In this document: positions 32,695 to 45,575 of the stretch, one piece after another | Numbering within the stretch: the stretch's first letter is position 1 | How the letters are laid out: every line of letters begins with the position of its first letter | NCBI GenBank assembly: GCA_033964015.1 | Contig: CM066924.1 | Coordinates: 25,734,624-25,798,623 of the forward strand | From: Scolanthus callimorphus | Taxonomy: Eukaryota; Cnidaria; Anthozoa; Actiniaria; Edwardsiidae | Length of the DNA stretch: 64,000 nt | Reading direction: 5' to 3' | Notes under the pieces: model-generated | Seen by the model: only the letters and a program-made list of their open reading frames with translations | What the model was told of the DNA's origin: nothing | Databases searched by the model: none | Made by a program: the position numbers and the translations under genes

Positions 32695-33250
32695 TCAATA
32701 TACAATCTGTGTTCCTCATCAGAACTAAAATTAGAGCCATCTAAATCAGAACTAAGAAAACACTTGGTGACCGATCGTTCCAAGTAGCGGCACCCGAACT
32801 CTGGAACAAACTTCCAGCTGCCATAACAGCAATCTCTAGTTACGAATAGTTTAAAGGAACAATAATAAAGACTTATCTTTTAAAAAGGCATACGTTTGTT
32901 ATAACTAGAACTATTCCATTGTATTCTTAGCATTTTATAGTAATAGTTATTTTAATAGTTCCATTTGATTCCTTTTTTAGATTTTTACATTAGTATCTTA
33001 TAATTACATAACATTTCGAATTTTTAGGCATAAATTGTATAATATTATTAGATTTTATGGCATTATGTATGTTGTTTTATATTTATGTGAATCGTTGTTA
33101 GGCGCATTTGATCATATTCAATAATAATAATAATAATAATAATTTAATACTTATTAGGCGCCAAATTATAAATATTTTAATATCATTTTTGTAAATAGCT
33201 TGAATTTTATAGTTTTATCAATAAAGTTTATTATTATTATTAGAAAAAAA
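32695..33250 (+). pseudogene. 3' end of a LINE
   Basis: TLGDRSFQVAAPELWNKLPA, followed by a S-S-Y-E stop and then F-K-x-x-x-x-K-T-Y-L-F, is the characteristic C-terminus of CR1/L2/RTE-type non-LTR elements. It is followed by an AT-rich 3' UTR and (ATT)n tails at about 33120-33145 and 33225-33275. Confidence 0.75.
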
Positions 33251-33428
33251 TATATATATTATTATTATTATTAATATTAGTGATTTATATTTTGATTGGC
33301 AGCGCAGAACCGCCAAACGAAATCGGAATCTTGACTTTGGATCATCGCGATACTACGAAACCGGCAGTAATATACTTTGAAAATAATTAAATATAATAAC
33401 ACCACAAGAGAAATTTTGAAATCTTGAC

Positions 33429-33473
33429 TCCACCAATATTTCAACTGTACAAGACAGCCTTCATCAGGGTGAA
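33429..33473 (-). ncRNA. Hammerhead ribozyme motif 1
   Basis: Read on the minus strand: stem I strand TTCACC, core CTGATGA, stem II AGGCTGT-CTTG-TACAGTT, core GAAA, then TATT, then stem I strand GGTGGA. Stem I pairs over six positions (one wobble). The element between GAAA and the cleavage triplet ATT is TA-type: AUAU can pair between two molecules, as in dimeric hammerheads with minimal stem III. Such ribozymes are known in Penelope-like elements and retrozymes of animals. Confidence 0.6.
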
Positions 33474-33984
33474 TGGCTGATAACGCGTTACTTTTGCCAT
33501 CTGAAAAATCAGATTACTCATTTCTTATAAATAATGAACAAATTTAACATTTTGCGCTCCCGTTTGAACATTTGAATACAAACCCCAGCAGGTTTTCCCG
33601 ACAACTCATCCGCTACGAAAAGTCCTTTATCCGCAAACCAGTACTACCAGAGGACATGACACACTATTTTCAGCTTGTGGAATGCGTCAAATAAAAGAAA
33701 CGAAATTCCAACCACTGCCGCAAGTCTGTTACTGTAAGTTGAATAAATCAAGTGGGATTTTTTTTTCATTTGAGCATGTTTTACATACATGAATATATTT
33801 TATATTCAGTTTTTGTGAAGATCTCAGATCGGATTTACACAAGAAATAATGCTTTACCCCTAACATAAACGTTTTTAGTATTTGCGCGTTTTTCGAAAAT
33901 TCGACATTCCTGCTTTTTATACAATGGTATGACTAGTTTTACGGGAAAACTACAATGTAGGTGGTCTGCGTCGGCGGAGACGTG

Positions 33985-34195
33985 AACATGAACAACAACA
34001 ACCAAAGGTTGAGATTTATGTTAAACGCCGTGGAAAATGGTGTTTTGCTGACGTTTCGAGCGTTAGCCCTTCGTCGGAGAAAAGAGAGGCTTTGCTCCGA
34101 CGAAGGGCTAACGCTCGAAACGTCAGCAAAACACCATTTTTCCACGGCGTTTAACATAAATCTCAACCTTTGGTTGTTGTTGTTCATGCTTTTTA
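33985..34195. repeat. Near-perfect 210-bp palindrome
   Basis: Arms of about 90 bases carrying AACAACAACCAAAGGTTGAG and GACGTTTCGAGCGTTAGCCC are almost identical inverted copies around a spacer GAGAAAAGAGAGGCTTTGCT (about 34076-34096). The GACGTTTCGAGCGTTAG motif is the reverse complement of a hammerhead-like core, so this looks like two terminal sequences of a retroelement joined head to head. It is inserted within the satellite. Confidence 0.9.
34091..34130 (+). ncRNA. Hammerhead-like motif 2 (one core substitution)
   Basis: Stem I strand TTTGCT, core CCGACGA (consensus CUGANGA, so U4 is C), stem II AGGGC-TAA-CGCTC, core GAAA, C, cleavage triplet GTC, then stem I strand AGCAAA, which pairs perfectly over six bases. 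The ACGU between GAAA and the cleavage site is self-complementary. The U4C change would be expected to impair catalysis, so this copy may be dead. Confidence 0.45.
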
Positions 34196-36961
34196 TACAA
34201 ATTTGGAATATGGATAGGAACGCCTGACACTTCAGGCTGAATTTTAGTCGAGTTCCCCAAATATTGAAACCACTGTAATTCGGTCAATAATGATTTGATA
34301 AAGTCTATACTTATGTATGTTGTCAAACTTTTCATGCTCTTTCTTATGACATAAGTTTCGCTTTTATACTTATAAAATTGAAGGACTTGATTTTGCGGCC
34401 CAAAAAGCCCGAAAAAATGCTGAATTTAAAAAATGAATAAAATGAAAAATAGCTCATGTCAAACTGTTGTGGAAGTAAGACACTATTTCTTGTAAAAATT
34501 TGAAATAACTAAGTTCAAATTTGTATAAGTTATAGCTCTGTGAATATTTTTATATGGAGTTTCGTTAATGAGATCTGATCAGGTCTGCTAGGACTCTCAC
34601 TCATTGTCTGTTATGAAAATGTTCAGACAGCTATAACTTTATCAAATCTTAACTAAATCATATCAGATTTACACGAGAAATAATGCTTTACATGCACGAC
34701 AGTTTATCCTAATTTTTTTAATGTTTTCGCTTTTTCGAAAATTCAGCATTTTCCGGCTTTTTGGCCAAAAAGTCAAATCTCTTAATTTATAAGTATCAAA
34801 ACTAATCTTACATATTGAAAAGAGCGTCAAAAGCTTGACAAAATATGTAAAAAGAGTCTTGATCAGATGGTTATCGACCGAATTACAGTGATTTGAAATA
34901 TTTGGGGAACTCGACTGAAATTGAGCCACAAGTGTCAGGCACTCCTGTCTAAATGAAATGTTTATTATTTTTTCCGAATTCATGATCAATTGGAACATGG
35001 TTCTAAAAAAATCCAATAACCAAATATTCTTTTGTGCCACGTTTAAGGCGTGAAAATGGTTGCATTCTGGTGTAAATCGGATCAATACTGCCGAGATACA
35101 AGTTGAAAAACATTACAGAAACGCATAGACTTCAAGACATTTTGATAGGAACGCCTGACACTTCAGGCTGAATTTTAGTCGAGTTCCCCAAATATTGAAA
35201 CCACTGTAATTCGGTCAATAATGATTTGATAAAGTCTATACTTATGTATGTTGTCAAACTTTTCATGCTCCTTCTTATGATATAAGTTTCGCTTTTTATA
35301 CTTATAAAATTGAAGGACTTGATTTTGCGGCCCAAAAAGCCGAAAAATGCTGAATTTAAAAAATGAATAAAATGAAAAATAGTTCATGTCAAACTGTTGT
35401 GGAAGTAAGACACTATTTCTTGTGAAAATTTGAAATAACTTAGTTCAAATTTGTATAAGTTATAGCTCTGTGAATATTTTTTTATATGGAGTCTTCGTTA
35501 ATGAGATCTGATCAGGTCTGCTAGGACTCTCACTCATTGTCTGTTATAAAAATGTTCAGACAGCTATAACTTTATCAAATCTTAACTAAATCATATCAGA
35601 TTTACACAAGAAATAATGCTTTACATGCACGACAGTTTATCCTAATTTTTTTAATGTTTGCGCTTTTTCGAAAATTCAGCATTTTCGGCTTTTTGGCCAA
35701 AAAGTCAAATCTCTTAATTTTATAAGTATCAAAACTAATCTACATAATTGAAAAGAGCGTCAAAAGCTTGACAAAATATGTAAAAAGAGTCTTGATCAGA
35801 TGGTTATCGACCGAATTACAGTGATTTGAAATATTGGGGAACTCGACTGAAATTGAGCCACAAGTGTCAGGCACTCCTGTCTAAATGAAATGTTATTATT
35901 TTTTCCGAATTCATGATCAATTGGAACATGGTTCTAAAAAAATCCAATAACCAAATATTCTTTTGTGCCACGTTTAAGGCGTGAAAACGGTTGCATTCTG
36001 GTGTAAATCGGATCAATACTGCCGAGATACAAGTTGAAAAACATTACAGAAACGCATAGACTTCAAGACATTTTGATAGGAACGCCTGACACTTCAGGCT
36101 GAATTTTAGTCGAGTTCCCCAAATATTGAAACCACTGTAATTCGGTCAATAATGATTTGATAAAGTCTATACTTATGTATGTTGTCAAACTTTTCATGCT
36201 CTTTCTTATGATATAAGTTTCGCTTTTATACTTATAAAATTGAAGGACTTGATTTTGCGGCCCAAAAAGCCGAAAATGCTGAATTTTAAAAAATGAATAA
36301 AATGAAAAATAGTTCATGTCAAACTGTTGTGGAAGTATATGGGGTGCCAAATGTAAAAATATTTATATGTAAGTATTTTCATTATATGCATACATTTCCT
36401 TTATATGTCGCAAATGCCTTAGGTAATAAAAATTGTTTTAGAGATATAAGCAATACGGTGTAAAATGGTTTTTTGGCATATAACCAAATTAACGAATGCG
36501 GTTGTTTGCTAAATAACCAATTCTCTGATATGACTTATCCGCAATGGTTTTATGGTGGTTTTATCGTGGAATCGAGGCTGGCAGTACTGAAACGAGGCTG
36601 TATAAGAATCCAAGATGGCGAACAACATGGAAGAAGATAAGGTATTGACTTTATCTATTTTATTTGGTTCTCACGAATTCGACATATTCTATGTTTTAGT
36701 CCCATACTTGAAGGATGTTTTGGCTGTTTTTTTTGTGTGCTTTTAAATAAAAGTAAATCGACTTTTCAATAGAAATAGACGCTGCTACTTTCGACGGTGC
36801 GGATCTCACAGATGAAAAAAGAAATCGCTGCAGTTCTTAGTTTGCTGTACCCATCCACAACGCTTTTATGTTTGGTCTCGAATGGCCAAAACGGGCGAGA
36901 ATAGGAGAAACATGAAGTGGAGTTTATCGAAGCTTGCGGTAACGTACAGGTACAGCAAGCT

Positions 36962-38312
36962 GGGCCCCTCATAGCCTGCGTTGACAGCCGAACTAAACCT
37001 GGGTTGAGTTGAACTAACCCAGGTTTATGCACCAGTCAATTGTAACCACCACCCCCCTAACCTCGGGAGAGGGTGGGGGCAACGTGGGGCATTTATACGT
37101 ATCGGTCAGGTTTTGGTCCCGACTACATGGGGGATATTCTTGCCATGGACCCCCTACCCCTGAGTGTGGGGGATTAGTTGGGGATTGAACATGTTCCCAA
37201 TTTCTCTCTTCACTTTGGAAATAAATATCCACCTGTAGCATGATTGCTGACCACATACACGCCAAACGATTGATGTGATTTCCGAGGAAATTTTAGGTCA
37301 ATGCATTTATAGGTGGGTGCATTTTCCGCCAAATTATAAATTCAAAAAATCTACAACGTACAAACTCACGTTCAGCCAGGTTCAGCCTCACAAACTCAGG
37401 TTCAGCCTTGCAAACAAACATAAACAAGCCATATTTTTACAGAGGTTCGTAAAAATCTTGCCCTCTGGCCCCAACAAATAGAAATATCTATCACTTCGGT
37501 CCCTTTTGACGAATTGCCCTGAAACTTGGGATTAAATTGCTTATTGCCGCTATGCGCTCTTCGAATGGAAGGTTTAGATTTAGATTTTAGCTACAATAGC
37601 TTATTAGTTAAAGATATTAGAATTATATTTACGTTTTTATAAAACCGTTTTATTTTTGACGTGCCATTGTCGGACTTCAACTTTTATTGCTCAAAATTCG
37701 TTTTCTGACTAATGGTCAATGTGATCTTTTCCGTGGTATGGATAGATTTTAACTTGGACACCTTTATCAAAAGTTGAAGATTTCGTGACGTCGCGATGCG
37801 CCCACCTAAATAGGCCGCTTTCATAATTTCTCGAACGTGTTCTCCGCAGTGTATACTCACAAAAAAAAATATATGATGCAGTGGCCGACTAGAACAATGT
37901 CTGATCAAAAACCCCTAATGTCCGGCCAACTTTCCAGTAGAGACAACTAGGAAAAAGATTGAAGGGTCATATTCTGATCAAGTAAGTTAAAACTTATTTC
38001 CAGCACATTAGGTGTGTTACTTTAACATTAACAACATTCCCCAGCAAAAATGGTTCTGCAGAGGATTCAGGGACAAGAAACACTTTTATTCAGGTGAAAG
38101 GACTCAATATATTGGCAGAGTAGCCTCGAATCACTTCAATACTTGCCCACAGGGTGGAGGAATTTCCAACACATTTCGCCTCAGAGGTGGGGACAAAAAT
38201 CTAGTATTGCTCAGCTAGGAATCCATGTCCCCACCCTTCCCCGAGGTTGGGGGGTGGTGGTTACAATTGACTGGTGCATTAGTTCGGCTGTCAACGCATG
38301 ATAGGCCCCTCA
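36962..38312. mobile_element. Nested 1.35-kb element in left arm
   Basis: Long inverted ends: GCGTTGACAGCCGAACTAA and CACCAGTCAATTGTAACCAC occur at both edges in opposite orientation, about 80-100 bp in all. The corresponding place of the right arm (near 49500) lacks it, showing insertion after the arms formed. Interior 37300-38000 has no recognised gene. Confidence 0.8.
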
Positions 38313-40036
38313 CAGGAAAAAATATTAAGATTCAAGTGATTACACGGCGCCAGTTACAGCTCCAGGGACACCCAACGATCATTTTCGTATAAATGTCTGT
38401 ACATGGATAGCGCTACGCGCGAGAGCTGAAATTTTCGCTTCAGAATTAAAAGCTTAAAATTTTCGTATAGAGCGGTTTTCATATGACTGTAGTAAACCAA
38501 TCGCAAAGTAATTACACGAATTCTGAACAAAACCTATAGGAGTAGTTACAGTCACCTGAAATCCGCTCTATAGATCAGATAGATTATAATTATAACAGAT
38601 TACTTTAGACGCAGAACAAATCCTTTTCTTCTCATTTGAACATATGGTCCACATTGAATAAATTCACAGCCATTCTTGTCAAGCCATAGGCTACGGGAAA
38701 AAGTTTTAAAAATAGTTAAATCGCTAAATTATTGTGATCAGATTCTCGGTTTTGAGGGGACGGGGACAATTTGGGTAGATTTTAGTAGAATGGGAGTGAG
38801 TGTACATATTTTTTGAGTGACCAGTGGCTTGAAGTTCAGACCCAAATTGCCCCCTCGAAACTGAGAATGCAATCACAATATACACATGTGGTTGTTGTGA
38901 ATGACACACCAGTCATAAAATAGCTATTCTTTATTTTGTTTCTTTAAATATTTAAGACATTTTTCAAACAATTCAGCTATTTTTCAAACTTTTTCAAGCT
39001 TTTATGGGGTGTCGACCATTTTAGGGAGCTTCTTGCAGAGCAGAAGCATCTCTAATTTACAATGCTCATCTGAAGAGAACAAATAATCTGTTATTAGGTA
39101 TGCCTTAAAGAATAACTCTGTTTTATTATCATACAGGAACAAATGATGGACAAAGTCTCCTCAACCCCAGCAGTATTGGTTTAAACATAGAGGCTCGTAC
39201 AGCCAATCAACTCAACTTAGTTGGGAAGCAGAAAGAAATCAAAAGCTTGGTTTATATACAAGTCCTATGTCTAAAAAGGCCAAGGAAGACAGGACAATAT
39301 TTCAAGCAGACTCAATAAACCACTGTCTTAGTTCCTTGGAAACTTGTGGTGTCGCAGTGAACTAAGAGGAGTTCGAATGGATGTGACCTATGAAGGATAA
39401 TTAGGCCTAGGGCAATCGTCAAATTACAGTCGCATTTAATGCATTTATAACAATATATTTTTTGGAAGTGTAATGAGTCGACATCTTAATTAATACCTTA
39501 AATGGACACAACTTGAGTTCGACGTACGGTATGCCCTAGGCCTAAAAATATTAAATTTCAAACGCTGAATTTGATACAAAAACGATACATGGTATGACAG
39601 AACTAACAAGCAAGCCTTGTAATTTACTTGGTTTTCATGATAACGTTGCTGCTAAACACAGATTTTTTTGCAAATCTAACTTTGAAAAAATTGGCGAGCT
39701 ACTTGACGTAGTAAATTTTAACGTAAGACCTAAAGAAGACATACGGAGTACATTCCGAAGGAAATTAGCATAACTCTATTATTTTGAAACAATAATGTCA
39801 CGTCATCTACGTGACCACCGGAAAAACGACAAGCGATGTTTGACTGGAATATGAATGAGTTATTTCGAAATTTATGGGAGAATGCGAGAACCCTAGAAGA
39901 AGGTCTATGTCGAAATGTTCATTTAGGGCTGAGGCTTAGGGGGGACAAACAAAATAAAAACATCAATTCCAAATTTAATATATCGAAATTGATCATGGGT
40001 CTATATGCTAAAGGAGTAACCACTGGTGATTATTTC

Positions 40037-40576
40037 AATAGCGCTGCGCACAGATTATAAAATCAGATCACGAAGACTCAGCAACAAACAATTGACCGCT
40101 CCCGCTTCATTGTTCTACTCCCTAGTTACTGTTGCTACGTCGGACAAGCCAAAATGTTACTTTGGCATAGAGCATGAAAAATTACACCGATTGCAGGAAA
40201 GTGTTAGAAGTTTGCTCATAGTATATGGGGTTTATATTTTCGTCACGAAAAGCTGAAGAATTCATTCAAAATCTTCAAATTTCAAGTTTGTTGCTCGGAC
40301 ATTTAGAAATGAAAAGTGAAAACTGCCCATTGTTTGGTAATTAATTAAAGCAAAGACGGGATCGATCTATTGCTCTGAAATCCCATTCAGAAGGATCGCG
40401 CTCGTAATATGAGCCAGGATAGGAGTACATACAAGCTCTGCTATAATAAGTGGAAGTACCAGTTTACCAATTCATTTTGTATCATTCTTTAGAGAGAAAA
40501 CTAAGAAAATGGGAGAAAAGTATATTTGTTTGTCTGAATTTTAATTAGTGTGACGTAATCTGTGCGCAGCGCTATT
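40037..40576. mobile_element. Nested 540-bp MITE with empty site in the other arm
   Basis: AATAGCGCTGCGCACAGATT and its complement form the ends. The right arm reads GATTATTTAATTGATTGACG straight through the equivalent point (about 47465), an empty-site comparison within one element. No ORF is worth naming. Confidence 0.85.
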
Positions 40577-40738
40577 GATTGACGCTAGCGTATCTCTGAT
40601 CCTTGAACCGCCTCCTCTTTGTTGTGTACATAGGACTGGGGGATAAAAAACTACAGCCCAAGGACTCACTAACTAATACCTCGTCCACGCAACCAGAAAA
40701 CCAGAGGGCAACAACAAGCGTAATAAATAGATGCTAAG

Positions 40739-41706
40739 GTGTGGACCATTAGAAATTGGGGAGAGGGGTGGCAATTCCCCCAAAAAATTCGTGCAAGGCC
40801 AATCCTCCCCCCCCCCCCCCCCAAAAAAAAAAAAATTATGAGAGATTCAATAGAAAAAATAAATCCTACAAATACATGGCTTGGGCTATCGTTAAAAAGA
40901 TGTCTGAAGTAGTTATTCCAGCAACTTCTCTATCATGCATTTTTCAATCTTTTCTACTTCACTTCACTCAATACTTAGTAAAATTTCGGCGCGCGAGGCT
41001 GTGAGAAATCGCGCAACGAAGACACAACCCTCGCGCCATTTACAAGAACAAGTGTATTTTGCCGTGCAGTGATAGGCCTGGCAGGCAGTCACTATATTCC
41101 AAAGAAGACCACTTAGGTAAGCGTGAATTCGACGTTACAAGCATACAAATTCGTCATTTGGACCGCTTCACGCAAATGAATCGTTATTTGCGGCGTGCAT
41201 AAATGATAAAACCTACAGGCTTTGTTTACTATACACAAAAACGGAATGTTGATCTACCCTTCAGTTTGAGGCTTGATGAAATGCGTTTATCAAAATGCGC
41301 AACGAAAGAAAAATACGATACCCTCTATCTGAGAATGTCTTCTACTAGGAGAGAAAACGTTCAACAGCTTCATATCTTTTTTAACTCAACCAATGTAAAT
41401 ATAGCATAAGAAAATTTGTTGTACATATACATTCAGGAATAGGATTTGGCCTGTAGAAAACGCACGGGAAAAAGGTCTTGCTCGATGCGCAGTTCTACCC
41501 TCTACCCCTCGTGGGTTTACCCTTTCCCACTGTCTATACTTCTCACTCTGACAAGTTTCGGTATGTACGTATAACGTGTATTACAAGATATTTTGTGCGT
41601 GTGTCTACGAAAAAAAAAAAATCTTGCACAACCTGATCCCCGAAAAAAAATCATACGCAAAAAAATTGCCAACCCACTCCCCCAATGTCCAATGGTCCAC
41701 CCCTGC
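40739..41706. mobile_element. Region bounded by GTGGACCATT inverted ends
   Basis: GGTGTGGACCATTAGAAATT at the left and GTCCAATGGTCCACCCC at the right are inverted, and similar ends bound the insert at 25834. Part of the interior (40900-41110) also matches the right arm, so either the arm itself was mobilised or an element inserted beside it. Includes a C-run and A-run near 40807-40835. Confidence 0.5.
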
Positions 41707-43548
41707 AGATGACTAGAAAACGTGTCTTAACAACGACAACTCAGTAGTAATTAGACGCTGAGAAAAAGGTTCTAAGCAACAACCATCGTCGAAAACGCGA
41801 CTTAGTAAAAACAAGTGTAGTAGATAGACGCTGAGAAAACGCGACTTAGCAACTCACTAACTAATACCTCGTCCACGCCGCCAGAAAACCAGAGGGCAAC
41901 AACAAGCGTAATAAATAGACGCTAAGATAATGCGGGTTAGCAACGACAAGCGTAGTAGATATATAGATGATAAGAAAACGCGACTTAGTAACAACAAGTG
42001 TAGTAGTAGATAGACTCTAAGAAAACGTTACTTAGCAACAGAAAGCATAGAAGATAGACGCTGAGAAAACGCGACTTAGCAAGGACAAGTGTAGAGAGAC
42101 GCTGAGAAAACGTGACTGATCAACAAGTGTAGTAGATAGACGCTGAGAAAACGCGACTGATCAAGAAGGGTAGTAGATAGACGCGGAGAAAACGTGCCTC
42201 CTTGCGACAACAAGCGTAGTAGATAGACTCGACTGTAAGAAAACGCCACTTTATAGCAACAACAAGCGTAGAAGATAGACGCTGAGAAAACGCAACTTAG
42301 TGTGAGATGTTCAAAAAGACAATAATTTTTGATAGTTGTTAACTAGATTATTCCTTATTTGGACCGCTTCACGCAAATGAATCGTTATTTGCGGCGTGCA
42401 TAAATGATAAAACCTACAGGCTTTGTTTACTATACACAAAAACGGAATGTTGATCTACCCTTCAGTTTGAGGCTTGATGAAATGCGTTTATCAAAATGCG
42501 CAACGAAAGAAAAATACGATACCCTCTATCTGAGAATGTCTTCTACTAGGAGAAAACGTTCAACAGCTTCATATCTTTTTTAACTCAACCAATGTAAATA
42601 TAGCATAAGAAAATTTGTTGTACATATACATTCAGGAATAGGATTTGGCCTGTAGAAAACGCCACGGGGAAAAGGTCTTGCTCGATGCGCAGTTCTACCC
42701 TCTACCCCTCGTGGGTTTACCCTTTCCCACTGTCTATACTTCTCACTCTGACAAGTTTCGGTATGTACGTATAACGTGTATTACAAGATATTTTGTGCGT
42801 GTGTCTACGAAAAAAAAATAAAAAATCTTGCACAACCTGATCCCCGAAAAAAAATCATACGCAAAAAATTGCCACCCCACTCCCCCAATGTCTAATGGTC
42901 CACCCCTGCAGATGATTAGAAAACGTGTCTTAACAACGACAAGCTCAGTAGTTAGACGCTGAGAAAAAGTTTCTTAGCAACAACCATCGTCGAAAACGCG
43001 ACTTAGTAAAAACAAGTGTAGTAGATAGACGCTGAGAAAACGCGACTTAGCAACTCACTAACTAATACCTCGTCCACGCCGCCAGAAAACCAGAGGGCAA
43101 CAACAAGCGTAATAAATAGACGCTAAGATAATGCGGGTTAGCAACGACAAGCGTAGTAGATAGATGATAAGAAAACGCGACTTAGTAACAACAAGTGTAG
43201 TAGTAGATAGACTCTAAGAAAACGTTACTTAGCAACAGAAAGCATAGAAGATAGACGCTGAGAAAACGCGACTTAGCAAGGACAAGTGTAGAGAGACGCT
43301 GAGAAAACGCGACTGATCAACAAGTGTAGTAGATAGACGCTGAGAAAACGCGACTGATCAAGAAGGGTAGTAGATAGACGCGGAGAAAACGTGCCGTCTT
43401 GCAACAACAAGCGTAGTAGATAGACTCGACTGTAAGAAAACGCCACTTTATAGCAACAACAAGCGTAGAAGATAGACGCTGAGAAAACGCAACTTAGTGT
43501 GAGATGTTCAAAAAGAAATTTTTGATAGTTGTTAACTAGATTATTCCT
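41157..43548. repeat. Tandem duplication, unit 1.2 kb, almost identical
   Basis: 41157-42356 and 42357-43548 both begin with TTTGGACCGCTTCACGCAAA and run in parallel with few differences (for example a 2-base loss around 42551). Each unit includes a 0.6-kb minisatellite of AGTAGATAGACGCTGAGAAA type. The near identity implies a recent event or gene conversion. Confidence 0.9.
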
Positions 43549-44040
43549 TATTTTTCACGTTAGCTTAGAGAGCGTTTCATGATATCAAGTGCAAAATCGT
43601 TTTTTAGTTACCGCAGCACATATAAAGGCATTTATTGCATGACATGATTTCCTGGATTGCATGTGTAATCTGATTGCATTGCACTTCTTTGACTTTGTTG
43701 TACAGGAGTTCGTATTAATTTTCCGATATTGTATTGATCCAATTCGTTACTTTGCTGCATAAAAGGAGCCCAATCCTAGTATTTTCAGCATGTTCTGGAA
43801 ATCAAGGAAGTGTACAATAACTAAGACGACGAGAAATTTTACGGCAGAAGGAGGGTACATGTTGTCGTTCCCGTTTATTAACCAGTTGTAAACTGTGTAG
43901 TGTGATTTTTTATATTTGCCTAAGAAATCCGTGCTCCTACTTGACAGCCCATCTCATCCTGTTACACTTGGTGCCAGAAATGGAATCCAAGTGTAAAATC
44001 CAAGTGTAAAATTCTGTGGAAATTAACAAGCGTGAAAAAT
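43549..44040. mobile_element. Core start, probable LTR tail and primer-binding site
   Basis: TTGGTGCCAGAAATGG near 43971 has the form of a retrotransposon primer-binding site directly after a probable LTR end. It precedes the gag-like remnant at 44040. The LTR 5' limit is not visible. Confidence 0.45.
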
Positions 44041-44650
44041 GTCGCTTGAGGATCAAGATGCCGCTCTGAACGCCAAACTGACTAAGATGGAGACGCTGCT
44101 ATAGCAGAGTGCCACCCAACCAGACATCAGCCAGGCATCCACCAGTAGCAGTATCACATTACCAGCCATCTGTGTGTCAGTGCCAAGGAGAGGAGGTTTG
44201 GGAAGTATGAAGCAGAGAGGGCAGTGCGGGGACAGACCGACGCGAGGCAGTTGACTTCCTTTCCTCCCAACTGGACCAATGAAGAGCTCAAGACACGCCC
44301 CAGTTCCCAATAGAGTCTTTCAGATCCTGCGCGAAGTCTTCAGCGAGAAGCTGACTCCATCCAAGCCATGTAAACGTTTTTCGCAAGGCGGCAGATGGAC
44401 GTGGAAACCGTACAGGACACTCCCTGGTGGTGCTCCTAGACAGAGTGCTCATAGCCAGAGTAGAACGGCTGAGCGGAGAACCTGTGGTGGAGAAGGAGAA
44501 GCTCCTTAAAGAACAGTTCACTGGAAACTTAAGGGAGCCGCTGCTGTGACGCGACATCAAACGCTCTGGCCGCGAACGCCAGGTCACCACCTTCCAAAAT
44601 GTACGACTAGTGACACAGGCATATGAAGGAGGAACCATCTAAAAGACGGT
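44040..44650 (+). pseudogene. Gag-like remnant of a gypsy-type element
   Basis: An ATG at 44040 opens a short acidic frame that stops after 21 codons, then continues in shifted frames with gag-like content (for example a segment ending ...LVTQAYE near 44620). Stops and frameshifts are frequent. GC is higher than the arms around it. Confidence 0.5.
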
Positions 44651-45575
44651 CAGCACCAGTCCGAGAGGCAGCCATAGACGAGGAGGAGGTGTGCACTGAG
44701 GTGACTGGGAGGAGGAACAATCAAAAGGTGCTCTCTGGCCGGGACAGAGAGAACTTGCAGAAGAGATGCAGAGGCAGCAGAAGGTGCTGATGACCCACAT
44801 CGAGCAGCAGAAAGGGTGTTTAATCGGCAGCACGAAACTCTCAATCAACTGCTGGCAACAGGACCACGCCCAAGTGGTTGTGGGGAGGATGGCCACTTCG
44901 TCCATGATTGTGCAAAGTCTCCACCAGGTCTCCAATAGTCAAGGGGACAGGAGGGTGGCTCCAAAGAGGTCAGCAAACGAAACACTCCATCACAGTGAGC
45001 CGGCGACAGTCCTTAAAGATACAGCGTCCATTTTCAACAAAAGGAGGAGACGAACATACTGGCGAAGAAGATCCCAAAGTCGGCAGAGCTGTAGCAGCCG
45101 GGAAAGAAAGCGGGTATTGTGCCGGACCTAAACCAAAAACCCAGAAAGCAGAGGCTAGTCGAAGTTGTGATAGGGTCAGATAAATTATGCTCGAAGATTC
45201 GAGTATTAAGAGCTTTTGATCGTTGCTCCAAAAACATAGCATTATGCTCAAAATTGTGCTCGAAAAAAATTATAGTTCTGGTAGATATTCTGACCATTTC
45301 CGCTTCTTCTCAGGAATGAGTCTACGCAGACAATCGTTTAAGTACGATTAAATCTTCGCATGACCCATTTTCTTGTATCTTGTTCTTGTATCACGTTACT
45401 TTCCAAGTTATTACGCCCTTGATCACTGTACTCATCGAATCACTCCTTGACTAGTCTATCTACAGTTGTTTTGATCAGTCGCGTTTTTACAGCGTCTATT
45501 GACTGCGCTGGTTTGTCGCGTTTTCATCGTCGTGCTTACAACGCTTGTTGTTGCTAAATCGCATTTTCTCAGCGT

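Larger units (their letters stand above)
33810..36337. repeat. Satellite array, about 930-bp period, left part
   Basis: Units begin with GATAGGAACGCCTGACACTT at 34213, 35144 and 36075 (period 931). A diverged partial unit lies at about 33810-33930. Each unit is internally inverted: CGAGTTCCCCAAATATT in one half pairs with AATATTTGGGGAACTCG in the other. The array is cut at 36337 by the giant element and continues at 50132. Confidence 0.95.

Noticed and set aside
34669..35085. 138-codon minus frame and its 89-codon relatives at 50470 and 51395
   Set aside because: They recur in each satellite unit with different lengths and frameshifts; no codon conservation is visible.
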